Below, one piece after another: positions 24,764 to 36,936 of a DNA stretch of 64,000 bases. Location of the stretch: contig JAPEHQ010000006.1 of assembly GCA_027405735.1 (NCBI GenBank), forward strand, positions 930,001-994,000, written 5' to 3'. Position numbers and translations under genes: made by a program. The stretch's first letter is position 1. Every line of letters starts with the position of its first letter. Below the pieces are notes generated by a model, which ran no database searches, was not told the DNA's origin, and worked only from the letters and a program-made list of their open reading frames with translations. The DNA comes from Mucor racemosus (lineage: Eukaryota > Mucoromycota > Mucoromycetes > Mucorales > Mucoraceae).

Positions 24764-25560
24764 TTCCAAAATTGATTTGAAAGAAAAAAAGATCGAAAAT
24801 GATCGAAAAAACAAAATCGTTTAATAAAGCATTGACAGCAAAGTAAGTAGGCCTAGTGTATTAAATAGTTTTTGTACAGTTTTGAATTCTACATCCATTT
24901 AAATAAAATTAAAAGAAAATGTTTACACAAATTTTTGAATAAAATGCGATTGAGATTTTAAAGATTTTTTGAAGATACACATAACTTTTTGTAAGCATGC
25001 TTTTAATACAAGTATTTACAATAATGTGCAGTAAAAGTATCTATCGATCGAGCTATTACTGAATCTTTTAGCTACATTTTTCGTAGAGAAAACGAGATTT
25101 TTGTCCAATTTTTTTTCGAATTCAGAATTCGGGATGAGGGTATACAAGGGAAAAATTGCAGCTAGAAACGAGAGTATCTCTTTGTTCACATTTTTGAGAA
25201 TATTTCCACGAAAAATCAATATTTTGAAAAAAGCTAAATTGAGTCCGAGAGAGCTCAACAAGATTGATGGAATGAATGTAAAAAAAATGCTGCTCAATTT
25301 AACGAATATTTTAAAGTCTACTACAGAAATGTCAAAAAAACAAAAGTGCTTAGAATTTTTTCATACTGAAATATACTATAGAGTATTTTAAGTTTTATTA
25401 CGAGAATTTGTTACAGTAGCAGTTTAATTTTTTGTAGAGATATGAAGGCTCAAAATTTTTAATTTTAGTAGTGATGAAATGCGTGTAAAAATCTGAAACA
25501 TTAGCACGAAAAAAGTTATACCAACTGCAAAAAACGTTGCGAAAATTCAATAATTAAGCC
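24764..25560 (+). repeat. Dispersed repeat family A, copy 3 (3'-truncated)
   Basis: Same orientation as copy 1. It starts at ttccaaaattgatttg and follows copy 1 through the GATCGAGC, tatacaaggg and caatattttgaaaaaa landmarks, then loses similarity after about 25530, so the last ~300 bp of the element are missing. The minus-strand frame 25016-25297 corresponds to the conserved frame of the other copies. Confidence 0.75.
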
Positions 25561-25802
25561 AAGAAATCCGGAATACGCTTCATTTTTTCTAAAAAAGATA
25601 TATAGCAATTCAATTGGAGTGTAACTCTAGGTATCAGAAGTGCGCCAAAAATCATTCAAAAGTGCACTTGCAACTCTGTAATCTGTGGGTAGGTAGCTTT
25701 TTAAGATAGTCGCCTGTCATTGATACGCTCTCTCATCAGATGTTTTCAAAAAGAATCCTTAATATACACATATTTTGAAACATTTTTATTATTAAACACT
25801 TT

Positions 25803-28800
25803 CTATTGACCAGTATATTTGTGGTTATCCTTCCAATTAGTGTAAAAGCTCTTGAATAGGGCTTTACCTGGACTATCCAAGCAATTCAAGATAAAGGTAC
25901 GATCTGATTCTGAACACATATCTAAAATATCATACAGGGCATGTGTCAAAATAGATTTTGTACTAGGGTTCACCACACTCATTGTTGGATTAGATTGCAC
26001 AGTGAAATATTCAATCAAAATGGAAGGTGTGTGTTTGGCAATAATCTTTTGCAAAGATTGTGCACTCTTTGCATTCTTTTGTTGTGTGTGTTGTTTTTGT
26101 GGTATCGTTGTTAAAATACGAGCAAATCGTTGAGCTGAAGTATCATCTAAAGGTGTGAATTCATATATTAAAGGAATTGTGCGTCCAGTGTATTGTTTGC
26201 TATTATCTTTGACTTCACTGTTGTTAGTGTGCTTACGCTTTCTATTACTAATTGTGTTTGTGCCACTAACAAGGGAAACATGTGTTGATTTGAAGCAGTG
26301 CAACAAAGACTGAACAAATGCAATAAAGGGAGGCATCATATATACAACTTGATCTTTGTGATGACTAACTAGGTTTGAAAGAACAGAGCAGACATCTGAA
26401 AAGATAGATTGAGCAACACCATGGCTCATTTGACCTCTGAATCTCTCTGGTGCAGTAGGATGTGCTACTTGTAAAAGACAAGACAAAATAATGGAAGCAT
26501 CATAATCACTGAAATGATATGACTAATAAGGGGAAAAGTTAGATAAACAGAAGCATCAAGAGATCTAAATATTACCTGATCACCAGTTAATTGAATCAGC
26601 ATCTTCAACATTTGTTGCAAATATTTGAGGGATGTAGTTTTGCCTGCAATAAGAGACATTTTCAATACAAATGTAGGAATTTGCTTTCTTAAACGACTCT
26701 TTTCACCTAGAAAATGAAGTATAAATGAGTTTTTGGAGAATATATAAATAATATATACACGTACTATCAACACAGTTGCTTAATAAAAGAGAAAACAGAG
26801 ACAAGAACACCAAATGATGTTGCTCCTTGCTCACATCTTGACGTTTGGCAGCTTCTTCTTCAGCTTGCTCAACAAAACTTTCAATAACGATTGCATATTG
26901 TTCCTTTGACAAGGATTGAATCCACGAAGCAAATGCATTAGAAAGAACAGCAAGAGATTCTTTATCACCTATCAAATAGTAACGTGTTGGTAATTGAAGT
27001 CAATTAATCCACATAACTAATAAATACCTGTATTATAAACCAAAGTATAGACAAACCAAATAGCAGCGAGCACACGTTTTGTAGCATCCACTTGTTGATA
27101 TCTCGATAAAATTGAACAGAATGCAGCGATAAATTCAGTTGTCATATTCAATACAACATCATTTTGAGCTTTTCCAGAGAGAAGAGCAGATTGCAAGAAT
27201 TGAATAAATGGTGATGCTAAAGCGGTTAAAGTCTTTGAGAGATCCTCTGCTTCAATAGCTAAAGATATGAAAGTTAATTTACTGTTTTTGTAAACAATTT
27301 AAATGCACTATTCTTACCTTCATCGACAGTTGGTCCAATAATACGAGCATATTCTTGTAATAAGCGAGTTAAGTGAAAAATGCGCTTGATATTATCAAAG
27401 ATAGTTGACTTGTCTTGAATAATTTCAGGTGTTTGCTTGGGGTTACTCTTTACTTGATCCGATATAGTAGCTATAGTGGACTTTGCTCTTGTCAATGAGG
27501 TGATGATATATTTACTAACTCTAGATATAGTATCAACTGCATAAACAACATTAGAAAGATCAACATCAGCTGCTTTTCTACTACCCAAAGCCAAATTGAT
27601 AGCACGTAAAAGATTAATCAACTTTGCCAATACTGGGCTTTGTCCCAAATCTTCTACACGACGGTTCAAAGTATCTTTAAAGTAATTGACTGAATGTTCT
27701 TCAGGAATCTTTGCACCAGCACTCAAAATGATTTTACGCAAAATGTTCAAATCAAGATCATTAGTGACATTTTCAAGAGAGTTTAATACATTGATTGATT
27801 CTTCAGAGTTGTTGAAATTCCAGTTTAGATAAGACATGACAAGCCAATCCAACATGTTTGAGTCAAGACCCTACATAAAATCGAGAATTATTAGAGATAA
27901 TACAAAACCATGTTGATTACAAGAACCTACCAAAATGCTGTTGACACTGAAATATCCGATAAATCGCATATGGAGTGTTCTACACATCAAAGACACCTTC
28001 ATGCGAGTTAAGGGCTCTGCATCTGCGCAATTAACCGACCAGATATCAATCAAAGTTGCAAGATATAGAGTTTGAGGACGCTCATTCTTTTCAAAATACT
28101 CGTTAGGGAAAAGCAAAAGAAGCTTTAATAATGTACTGATTTTGTTCATATTTTCAGTACTGACAGCACTGGTATCTTGATCCATAGAATCTTCCTTGAC
28201 TTGAACCGCTTTGGACAATTTTTCCATATGTTTTTGATCAATTACGATAGATTTACTGAGGTCAACTGTAGAAATCATTTTTGCTGCTACAGTAGATAAC
28301 TCGCCCAAAGTTGTTTTCAAGAGTTTAGTTTTGAAAAATTGAGCAATTGTGTCCAAAATAGTACTGATACTGCAATCTGTTTTAAAATAGTTATTGATAC
28401 CATCTCAAAATTCAACATGTTAACATACCTTTGAAGCATTTAGCTTCATAGAAATTGGCAGATCTGAGAAGAGTTTTACTTAAATTTTGAGCAGAAACTG
28501 AGGTCTCGAAATTTGAATCATTTGTTAGTGATTTGAAGATAATGTTAGCGATATTTTCTGATCTTGAGCTATCAACAAAACGACTGCACCATATTGAAAA
28601 AGTGTTAGTATTTCTGTCTACACATCCATCGAATAAATACTTACGCTACAGACTCGAACCACTCATCAGAAATCAACTTCCAACAAGCAAGTTTTACAGT
28701 TTCTTGGGTATTGAGATCAAGAATTGAACCATTCCATTCAGCATTGTCGAACCATGCATTTTTCTTTTCTGACTGTGTAACGAAATCAACAACAGCATTG

Positions 28801-31291
28801 ACAAGGTCATTTGTTTGTTCAGTTGAAGTACGTTGCAAAAGAGCAGCATAGTAAACATGTTGAAGCATATTATTAGCCTATTTTTTTTATGTTATTAGTA
28901 TCAATTATTGAATTCCATCCTGATCCAAACTTACGCAAGTTGCTGTAACAATCCGAGATCCCAAAGTATTTAATCTGATGTTTTCATTGAATATTTTTAA
29001 ATAGGAATCAGCCAACCATTGTTGATCGTTTTCATTGATTTTAGAAGTATAAGATTCAAAGAATGTGGTATACAAAGTTGAATGAATTCGCATAGCGGGC
29101 AAAATTGTAACTTCGACATTTTCTTTAGTGTTCATCCAAGCATTGATACTAGGCTTGACAAAGCTTTCAAAGATTTCCATGACTGATGATTCGAATGTTC
29201 GCAATTGGTGTTGATTTAATCTCAAAGCATTTGTGAATTCGACAAAATAGATTGTAATCAAAAGAGCTTCGGATTTAGTAGAAACATGAGCAGTTTTCTT
29301 TTGCTTTTTGGAAGCAGGTTTATCTTTTGGCTTGTATACATTGGATATTAAAGCAGATTGTAAATCATTGAAGATGCCCAAAGCTTGAGCAGCAGGCATT
29401 GATTTTGTAACCAAGGAGCTAAATCTATTACAACTAGTCAATATTTATTTCTTGTTTTTGTATTAATTGAACTTACTCGCTCAAAAAGTTTCTGGTAAAC
29501 ATAGGTTTTGTCAACAATGTATATACATTATCTGTCTCGATTTGTCCAATATTCTTAATAATATCAGTAATGAACACATCAATCTGTCTAGAGGCTGAGT
29601 AAGTGTTTAAAACTGATTTAGCAAATCTCAAACAAGATTCATAAGCATTGGTTTCAGGCTTTGAAAGAAGACATTTTAATATAATTGAATCCGGTAAACG
29701 TGCCTTTCCTTCACTTACATTCAACATAGAGGGCCATAAAACTTGAATACGGCTTTCAATCAATGAAAGATCAATTTGAAGAAGTGTGTCAGCTACATCT
29801 AGCACGAGCGCTTGGTCATAACCTATATATTTGAGTCAATATCCGACTTGTAATCACAGACACAAAAAAAAACAACAACTTACGCTTTGTATCAGCAAGA
29901 TAATTAACCATTTCATCGGCAATTTCATTCAATACAACTTGTTGCGATTTTGCAATATCATCATTACGAGCACTGTAGACATTCCATTGCAAAAACTCCT
30001 TTAATAATCGACATGATGATTCCAAATAAACAGATACGCTGCTCTCTTTGATGTTGGAGAGGATCTTTAACAAATAAACGAAAATGCCGAATTCTGCCAT
30101 TCTACTGATATCCTGCATTGCGCTGGTACTTGTGTTACGCTTTTGTCTGAAAGCATCGAGAAATGCTGAAAATAACGTAGGTGTAATATCCACAGCTAAT
30201 AGAGATTATGCATAAATAAAAATTCCTTCGTATGGTGTATATACATCCTTACCATCCAACATTTGTTCTGAATCTTTGGCATTATTAACCATATTTTCAA
30301 GAGTTTCGAAAAGCTTAACAACATAATTAGTTTGTTTAACATTTCCAGATGTTGCACTATCGGGGGCGTTGACATCTTTCAATACAGAAGTATACTCCAA
30401 TACAGTATCTGCATGGAAAAGTGCATGACAAATGATATCTGTAATAATTTGAGAAATGTTTGCTGTATTTTCTGTGCTGCTGAGAAGGTTGATTCTTCGA
30501 CGAACACCCAAGAATTTAACGAGTGATTTATCGACAATAGATGAGAAAATCTAGAATTAAATAAAAGTTTAGTACATCCAGTAGTTTCCCATAGTGTCAA
30601 AATTACTTTTTTCTGATTTGCAGCTAATACAAGTTGAGAATCATATTTCTTTAAAAGAACTTGAGCAGTGAGAGCAAGCTGATTTAATGCATTTGCTTCC
30701 TGTTTATTGGCGTTATTCTTGTTGCATAAATCAATCTGTGTTGTCATGGTAACTAAAACTTGATCTACGGAAGTTGAAACATGCTCAAATGCAGGTCTAT
30801 ACGACAGAGCGAATATATCTGAAAACAAGATTTCTAAGCAATTGTGAGCTACAGTATAAAATTCAATTCGTTGTTGAGGTTTATCAAGGTAATTTTTATC
30901 CAATTGTTGTAAAAGTGTTGAAACTGATAACACAATATTAGCGTGAACAGTAGGAACACTTCGTTTGGGATCCAAGCGAGCTTTCTCTGAATAATGTTGA
31001 AGAAGATCGGTTAATAAAGTCCAATAAGGAAGTTGGAGTAAGCAGCAATCATCCAATCTATAGTTTCAAATGTTAATTGCTATTTTTGGTGATAAATTCT
31101 CGGAAAACTTACTTTTTCATGTTGGGTTTAGCAAACGCTGAACAGATCCAGTCGAATAAAAAGTCGTCTTTATTAGGAAAAAAGATGGCATCGTTGGTCC
31201 AAGCTTCGTTTGCCTTCTCAATTCTTTGTTTGCTAGAAAGACCAGCGCCCTTGAGGGCCTTGGCGATCTTTTCAGATGTCAATTCACTCAT
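25803..31291 (-). CDS. URB2: Nucleolar pre-ribosomal-associated protein 2 (Urb2/Npa2)
   Basis: Fourteen exons, in gene order: 31113-31291, 30607-31057, 30253-30550, 29884-30195, 29477-29822, 28935-29424, 28645-28877, 28429-28583, 27931-28376, 27318-27870, 27028-27258, 26765-26968, 26576-26706, 25803-26522. All introns are 51-61 bp and all phases agree, giving 1582 residues. Urb2 is a helical-repeat protein of early 60S pre-ribosome assembly in the nucleolus. The N-terminal start (MSELTSEKIAKALKG... KDDFLFDWICSAF) has the family's typical layout. The C-terminal ~230 residues match the Urb2/Npa2 domain, including ALYDILDMCSESD and LDSPGKALFKSFY near the end. The middle is an all-helical array without motifs. 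Length is slightly above the yeast protein (about 1170). It is divergent from PTPA, with 421 bp between starts. Confidence 0.92.
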
Positions 31292-31712
31292 AATACTTGA
31301 AGCAGGATTGTAAGCCTTCTGAAAATTATTTTCTATTTTTTTTTCATGAATGAATTTGACATTATGTGGTCACATTGTGACTTGAAGAACCCTCTATTCA
31401 TAGTGTTTGGAGACATGCGAATGCATAATCAAAGGTAAACCTTGATTAAATTCTACTTGTAATCACTCTTCAATTAGTAAGCGTACATCTAGGAGTCTTC
31501 AATAACCAAAGAAATCAATGTCAATACCAATTTTATGCTTGTTTCTCGGTAGATTTGTCGAATCTCCTGATCTAACATTGCCAATGATGGAATTTGTCAT
31601 AGCAAAGGTTACATTGGAACTCACTCTTCAAGTCACATTAAGGATATGTGTGCAGTACCTCATTTCGTAGTTTCCATCAATTGATCATCTTTTGCTCTTT
31701 CACTATACTAAA
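31292..31712. promoter_or_regulatory. Bidirectional promoter region, URB2 / PTPA
   Basis: The 421-bp spacer between divergent start codons must hold both promoters. A short pyrimidine-rich tract (cttttgctctttcac) lies just before the PTPA start. No clear TATA box was seen. Confidence 0.45.
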
Positions 31713-33113
31713 ATGGAATATACTGTTCCCATCAAACGCATTGTTACCAAAGAAGATCTCGACGAGTTTTTAACATCTAATATTTATAACGAATACATTG
31801 GATACATTGAAAGATTGAATGATTCCATCAAAAACTACAAAATTGATTCGGATATTCAAGTGTCAAAGGTAGCCAACTTCAAATGAATAGTTTTACATAT
31901 CAAATTAATATTTTTCATTAAATAGAATGTGCAATCAGTGCTTGACATTTTAGAAACTTTATTAAAATGGGTCAAGGAGATACCTCCAGTCGAAAATTCG
32001 AAATCGCGTTTTGGTAATCCTGCCTTTAGAACATTTTATGAGAAAGTAAAAGATGTAAGGATTGTATCCGATCAAAGATAATAGAGTTTTTGTTTAACAA
32101 TTTTTCTGTTAGTCTGTTCCAGATTTATTCAAAGATCTTGTTCCTGAACCGGCAATTAAAGAAGTTGGAAAATATTTCTATGAAAGTTTTGGAAATCAAA
32201 AGAGAATTGATTATGGTACTGGACATGAGGCTAATTTCATGGCATGGTTGTAAGGGAATTTATGCTTTAATTTAGTAACAACTACTAATCAAAGTGTTTT
32301 ATTTAATAGACTCTGTTTGGAAAAGTTGAAGATTTTCAATGAAAGTGATGATAAGGCTGTTGTATTGCGAGTTTTTGTAAAGTATGTATCATATTTCATT
32401 GTTTGAGGAGGAGCTATATATTGATATTTCATGTGCCGCAACAGATATATCCATTTAATGAGACAACTTCAATTTGATTATTGGCTCGAACCTGCAGGAT
32501 CTCATGGTGTATGGGGTCTTGATGATTATCATTTCTTGCCATTTCTCTTTGGGTCAGCTCAATTGTTAGGTAATAAATCAAAATAAGGGACAATATCATA
32601 TTCAAAATCATTAACTGGTTTTTTTTTATAGATCATAAACATATCAAACCAAAATCAATTCACGATGTTGATACAGTTGAACAATTTTCTAAATCATACA
32701 TGTATCTTGCATGCATTCATTTCATCAATACCGTCAAAACTACAGCATCATTGCGTTGGCATTCACCAATGTTGGACGATATCTCAGCTTGCAAAACATG
32801 GGTTAAAGTGAATCAAGGAATGATCAAAATGTACAAAGCAGAAGTTTTATCCAAATTACCAATTATGCAGCATTTTATGTTTGGAAGTCTTATTCATTTT
32901 GAAGGTGGACATCCACAATCAGAAGATTTAGAAGATGAATGTGGACATATTCATGAAAATAAACCTGCTGCAACTGGTCCTGATGGTGGTGTGTTTGCTC
33001 TTGGTCAAGAATATCCAGACTGTTGTGGTATTCCTGTTCCTAGTGCAATTGCTGCTGCTGCATTAAAAAATAAGGATAGCGCATCTAAGCCTCGTCCTCT
33101 ACCTTTTGATTAA
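31713..33113 (+). CDS. PTPA: Serine/threonine phosphatase 2A activator (PTPA / Rrd)
   Basis: Six exons: 31713-31868, 31926-32054, 32113-32249, 32310-32381, 32445-32569 and 32632-33113. Phases fit and give 366 residues. PTPA is a peptidyl-prolyl isomerase-like chaperone that reactivates the PP2A catalytic subunit using ATP/Mg2+. The whole fold is present. Motifs in order: [29 protein letters not shown] (the conserved YGTGHE peptide), [22 protein letters not shown] and the C-terminal [24 protein letters not shown]. The tail beyond residue 305 is specific to this lineage ([13 protein letters not shown], two cysteines, [15 protein letters not shown]). An ATG seven codons further up (31692 frame) is absent; ATG at 31713 is the first in frame. 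Confidence 0.96.
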
Positions 33114-34057
33114 CTCATTAAATAAACATGTAATTACTTTCATACAATAATAATGCAATTCTCGATCCCCAACTCATTTTATAAAAGGTTATTAAAGGGG
33201 TTTATTTTCGCTTTAAATCAATTTTATTCAACATTTTAATTGTTTTAGTAGTTATACATTAACTATAGTCTACTCTTATATTCATTTTGCTTTATTTAAA
33301 AGAAAAATAGCTAACTTTTTACAAGAATTGTTCCGCATTATCAACGCAACATTTTGTATTGTATGTAGTCAGATTGTATTTGAATGCCGGCAATCTTTGA
33401 CAGCCATAGTCACCATAGCCCAAACGTAGAAGGTTATCGAGGGGAAATTTACGGTTACTTAAGGAAGAAGAAGCAACCTGCCCTTTGTCTTATTCTTGTT
33501 TTCTTTTTTTACTTGTTTTTTTTTACTTATTTTTGTTTACGAATTTTTTTGAGATTTGAGGTATACCATGCCATTTCTTATTAGAATTGCATGATATTTT
33601 GCTGTTCTGGTCATGGAGAAAGGCTGCAGCCATCTTAAAACGGATTTTGAGCTACAATCTCTTGTTCGCTCAGTACAGGTAAGGATACCAAGTATCAAAC
33701 ATGCTTTACCTGTATGTCAAAGACAAAAAATATAAGAATTTGGTCTTTCGGATGGGCTTTCTTTTGCCGCATTTAAACATTTTAATAAAGGTTTGATTTT
33801 ATGATGAAACTGTAAAGACTTTGTGCCTTCTTCATATATATAGTAAAATTTCGCATTCAATTTAAATTCCCATCAAACACTCGATATACTTCTCAAAACC
33901 TTTCCTTTCGAATGGCTGAAACTAGATACTATATAATCACATAAGGTATCGTTTTTTTTACGTCGAATACATCTCATAAAAAGCGACATGTATTTCGTGT
34001 TAAGAATGTAGTAAACTGCACATATTAAATGTTTTTTAGTGATAAGATTGATCTTAG
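33114..34057. other. Intergenic, no gene seen
   Basis: PTPA 3' flank and AT-rich spacer up to the repeat complex. An open frame near 33384 is low-complexity (Phe/Leu-rich) and has no support. Confidence 0.5.
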
Positions 34058-34738
34058 AAGTCCACTTTATTTTTCACTCTCTACCAGGATATCTAGGTTT
34101 TGGATCGTTGTGAAGACTTTTTTATTTTTTTATAAATTTTGTGAGAGCACTTTTTCTGTTATAGAGATCCATGAAGGGATGACAGGTATGCAAAGCTAAA
34201 ACCATAGGATAGTACTCATTAGCGCCTATCTAACGAATTTTACCTCGTTAAAGAATATTGATTTTTCGTCGAGAAAAGTGAGATTGAATGATTGACTTTT
34301 GGTGATACAAAAAATCATCAATTTTGGACGAGGATATACAAGGATAAATTTTCGATTTTACAAAAAAAAACCAAAAAAAATGTATATCCCCACGAAAAAT
34401 AGGGCTACAGCTACATATAAATACTCATTCTGTAGATAATTTTGTTGCGCATAATATAAAAATAAAATATTTTAGGGTTGCATTTGAATGAAGAGTACTT
34501 TTTGATCAAAAACCGTTAAAATTTGACATTACATTTACTAGGGATTTTATGAGAAAAATATTTTTAAAACCTACATAGATCGATTCAGAATTAAAAACTG
34601 AACCCAAGATATTTAATACGCTAGTTCAACTTACTATGCATTTTTGTGAGCAATTAAACACACAAGGTTTTTTTGGATTTTTTTTGGATTTTTTTTCCAT
34701 TTGAACGCTTTTTTGAATTGAAGCTCAGTCACATGTGC
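34058..34738 (+). repeat. Repeat family B, copy B1 (681 bp)
   Basis: Same length and orientation as B2 (36937-37617), with about 15 differences by eye, nearly all in the last ~270 bp. Edges are AAGTCYACTTTATTTTTCA on the left and CAGTCACATGTGC on the right; flanks diverge exactly there. It contains TTTAATACGCTAGTTCAACT, shared with family A, and an internal inverted pair (gatttttcgtcgag near 34259 and ccccacgaaaaata near 34387). Ends are not TG..CA, so this is not a typical LTR. Confidence 0.85.
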
Positions 34739-35095
34739 GGTTTTTTTATAACTTTTCTTATATTCAACCACGTACGGTCTGAAAATTCAGACTTTGTAGC
34801 ATACATTTTTGGGACTCATTTTATCCTTACCAACACTCATGATTTTAATCAAAAAACAGAAAGATCAAGTTTTGATACCAAAATCAACGTTTAAATATAC
34901 TACATTATGAGAGAAAATTGTAGCTATAGATAATACGCACCTTATAAAAGCTTAATATTAAATGTTAAGTAACGAAACCTTGTACTTTTGTCCCAAAAAC
35001 GGTTTTTTGATTAAAGAATTTTCATGTAATATTTGGCAATAAAAATATTGTATATTTTTTATTGAGCAAATAGAGAGTTAAATGTTGTATATGTG
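34739..35095 (+). repeat. Segment D of the repeat complex
   Basis: It lies between B1 and the solo LTR. Positions from about 34850 onward match, inverted, the end of the window (about 63770-64000), including ttgataccaaaatcaacgtt and attgagcaaatagag. Confidence 0.7.
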
Positions 35096-35624
35096 TGTTG
35101 TATTCCACCTACTAGTATCATACATTATCACCTTCTACAGTATCAATACATCTTACAATCTATTGACTACGACATGTATTGAAGTGCAAGTCTTGATATC
35201 GGATATAAGAAACTCCTAGCGTACCAAGTTTAATCCAGTAATTACCAAGAACGCTTGGACCTCAATTATGACACCACATTATTTCATCCCAGCAGTTAAC
35301 CAATCAAGTAGTTATCAAATCAACATCCAAGCATATTTAGCGCAGCATTGAAACAACACAACTCACAAGCTCTGCAAGAACGGTTAAATTATGATTGATC
35401 CATTTCAATCCATAGATTACTATCAAACAGATCCAATAGTTCAATAGTGCCTTAAATTACATCTCAGGATCTCAATGTCTAATCAATATAAAAGGCCATA
35501 CTTTTACATCTAAATAAACGATATCTTGTTTTTATTATACAGTTGAAGAACTGATTAATTACTCATTCTTTTATAATTGTATTCTTTTTTAAGTAATATT
35601 TATCAATCCTGAAAATATACGACA
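35096..35624 (+). mobile_element. Solo LTR, copy C1, with 5-bp target duplication
   Basis: Begins TGTTGTAT and ends ATACGACA, an imperfect inverted terminal repeat with TG..CA ends. It is flanked by ATGTG on both sides (35091-35095 and 35625-35629). The sister copy of the surrounding DNA (near 63755-63765, other strand) has the same context with a single ATGTG and no insert. A promoter-like TATAAAAGG is at 35487-35495. There is no internal coding region, so it is a solo LTR left by recombination. Confidence 0.85.
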
Positions 35625-35629
35625 ATGTG

Positions 35630-36141
35630 TATATTTTTGTTTTTATAATTGGTAGTATAATTAACTCTAGATTTGCAAAATCAGAAAAAAAATTTAAAAA
35701 ATGTCAAAATTGATGATCCGGACAAGAATAATTTTCTAAATTAATATTCCGCCTATAAGCCTTGTAAGTCTTAAAAATAAGAGATTTTATAATACTTGAG
35801 AACTTTTTCAAGAATTAATGATGCTGTACCCACTTGATTAAAGCTTATTGTTGCTGTAAATCTTTATACATGTCAATATTATGTGATAGTTTATTTGATG
35901 ATAATATAGCCTTACTTGATAATTAATGCGCTAGAGGTGATTTACATTGAGTTTTAGTCTTACCTATCCAATATCATAAACATAAACATAAACATAAACA
36001 CGGCCATCACTGGAACCCATTGCCACCTTTTACCCTCTTTGTCCCAAGCCAATTTATTCAATGCTTTATTAGAACAAACTTATCAGTAAGTACTTACAAA
36101 TAGTTCCTCGGTATTTGCAGTCAAATTTCATAAATTAAATT
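35630..36141 (-). repeat. Segment E of the repeat complex, carrying a gene fragment
   Basis: About 510 bp between two inverted LTR copies (C1 +, C2 -). It matches 63234-63760 on the opposite strand over its whole length. The end nearest C2 encodes the decayed dynein intermediate chain fragment. Confidence 0.8.
35966..36141 (-). pseudogene. Dynein intermediate chain fragment (decayed)
   Basis: Read on the minus strand, the frames give KALNKLAWDKEGKR, then after a frameshift MGSSDGRVYVY and DIG. This matches the last WD-repeat blade of cytoplasmic dynein intermediate chains, where a WNLN.DTE segment is followed by ALN.L.W...G....G.SDGR...YD.G. The upstream WNLN part is damaged (aatttatgaaatttg). 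Four copies of the Val-Tyr codon pair form (CATAAA)4 on the + strand at 35975-35998. It is clearly non-functional and embedded in repeat DNA. Confidence 0.65.
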
Positions 36142-36694
36142 TGTCGTATATTTTCAGGTTTGATAAATAATACTTAAAAAAGAATTACAACTAAAAGAGG
36201 ATGAGTAACGAATCAGTTGTACTTCGACTGTATAATAAAAACAAGATATAGTTTATTTAGATATAAAAGTATGGCTTTTATGCTTTTATATTGATTTGAC
36301 ATTGAGATCCTGAGATGTAATTTAAGGCACTATTGAATCATTAGATCTGTTTGATAATAATCTATGGATTGAAATGGATCAGCTATAATTTAACCGTTCT
36401 TGCAGAGCTTGTGAGTTGCCTTGTTTCAATACTGCGCTAAATGTACTTGGATGTTGATTTGATAGCTACTTGATTTATTATTAACCACTGCGATGAAATA
36501 ATATGGTGATATAATTGAGGTCCAAGCGTTCTTGGTAGTTGGGTAATTGCTGGATAAACTTACTACGTTAGGAGTCTTTTATATCCGATATCAAGTGTAT
36601 TCATTTCAATAAATGTCGTAGTCAATAGATTGTAAGATGTATTGATACAGTAGAAGGTGATAACATATGGTACTTCAGTGGCGTAAATATAACA
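36142..36694 (-). mobile_element. LTR copy C2 (inverted relative to C1)
   Basis: The minus strand reads TGTTATATTTACGCC ... ATACGACA, colinear with C1 and C3. Its upstream junction (gataaaatt before TGTT) is the same as that of C3 at 62094, so both descend from one insertion. The downstream side directly abuts segment E, where the other copy has 588 bp more. Confidence 0.8.
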
Positions 36695-36936
36695 AATTTT
36701 ATCAAAATGGGTAAGCTCCAACCAAGTTTTTGAGGCTTTTGCATTTTTCATCTTGAAGCCAGTTTTCGAAAATATTCATTAATCTAGTAATAGCAGCTTG
36801 GTAAACTACAGTACTACGCAAGCTAACATTAATTTGAATAATGGTGCAAAAGGGCCAGCTTAAAATTAAGAAACCGCATTTGAAATGAAAATAAGTCGAG
36901 AAAATACTAAGGTATTGCAATTATAGTTATTAAGTA
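36695..36936 (-). repeat. Segment F of the repeat complex
   Basis: It matches 61858-62093 on the opposite strand. The minus strand holds an open frame ending in YQAAITRLMN..ENWLQDEKC and KSLKNLVGAYPF before a stop; the same peptide, with a few changes, is preserved in the other copy. I do not recognise it. Confidence 0.7.

Noticed and set aside
33384..33584. 66-codon + strand ORF beginning MPAIFDSHSHHSP
   Set aside because: The second half is a Phe/Leu run from T-rich DNA; no support from leader, splice sites or homology known to me.
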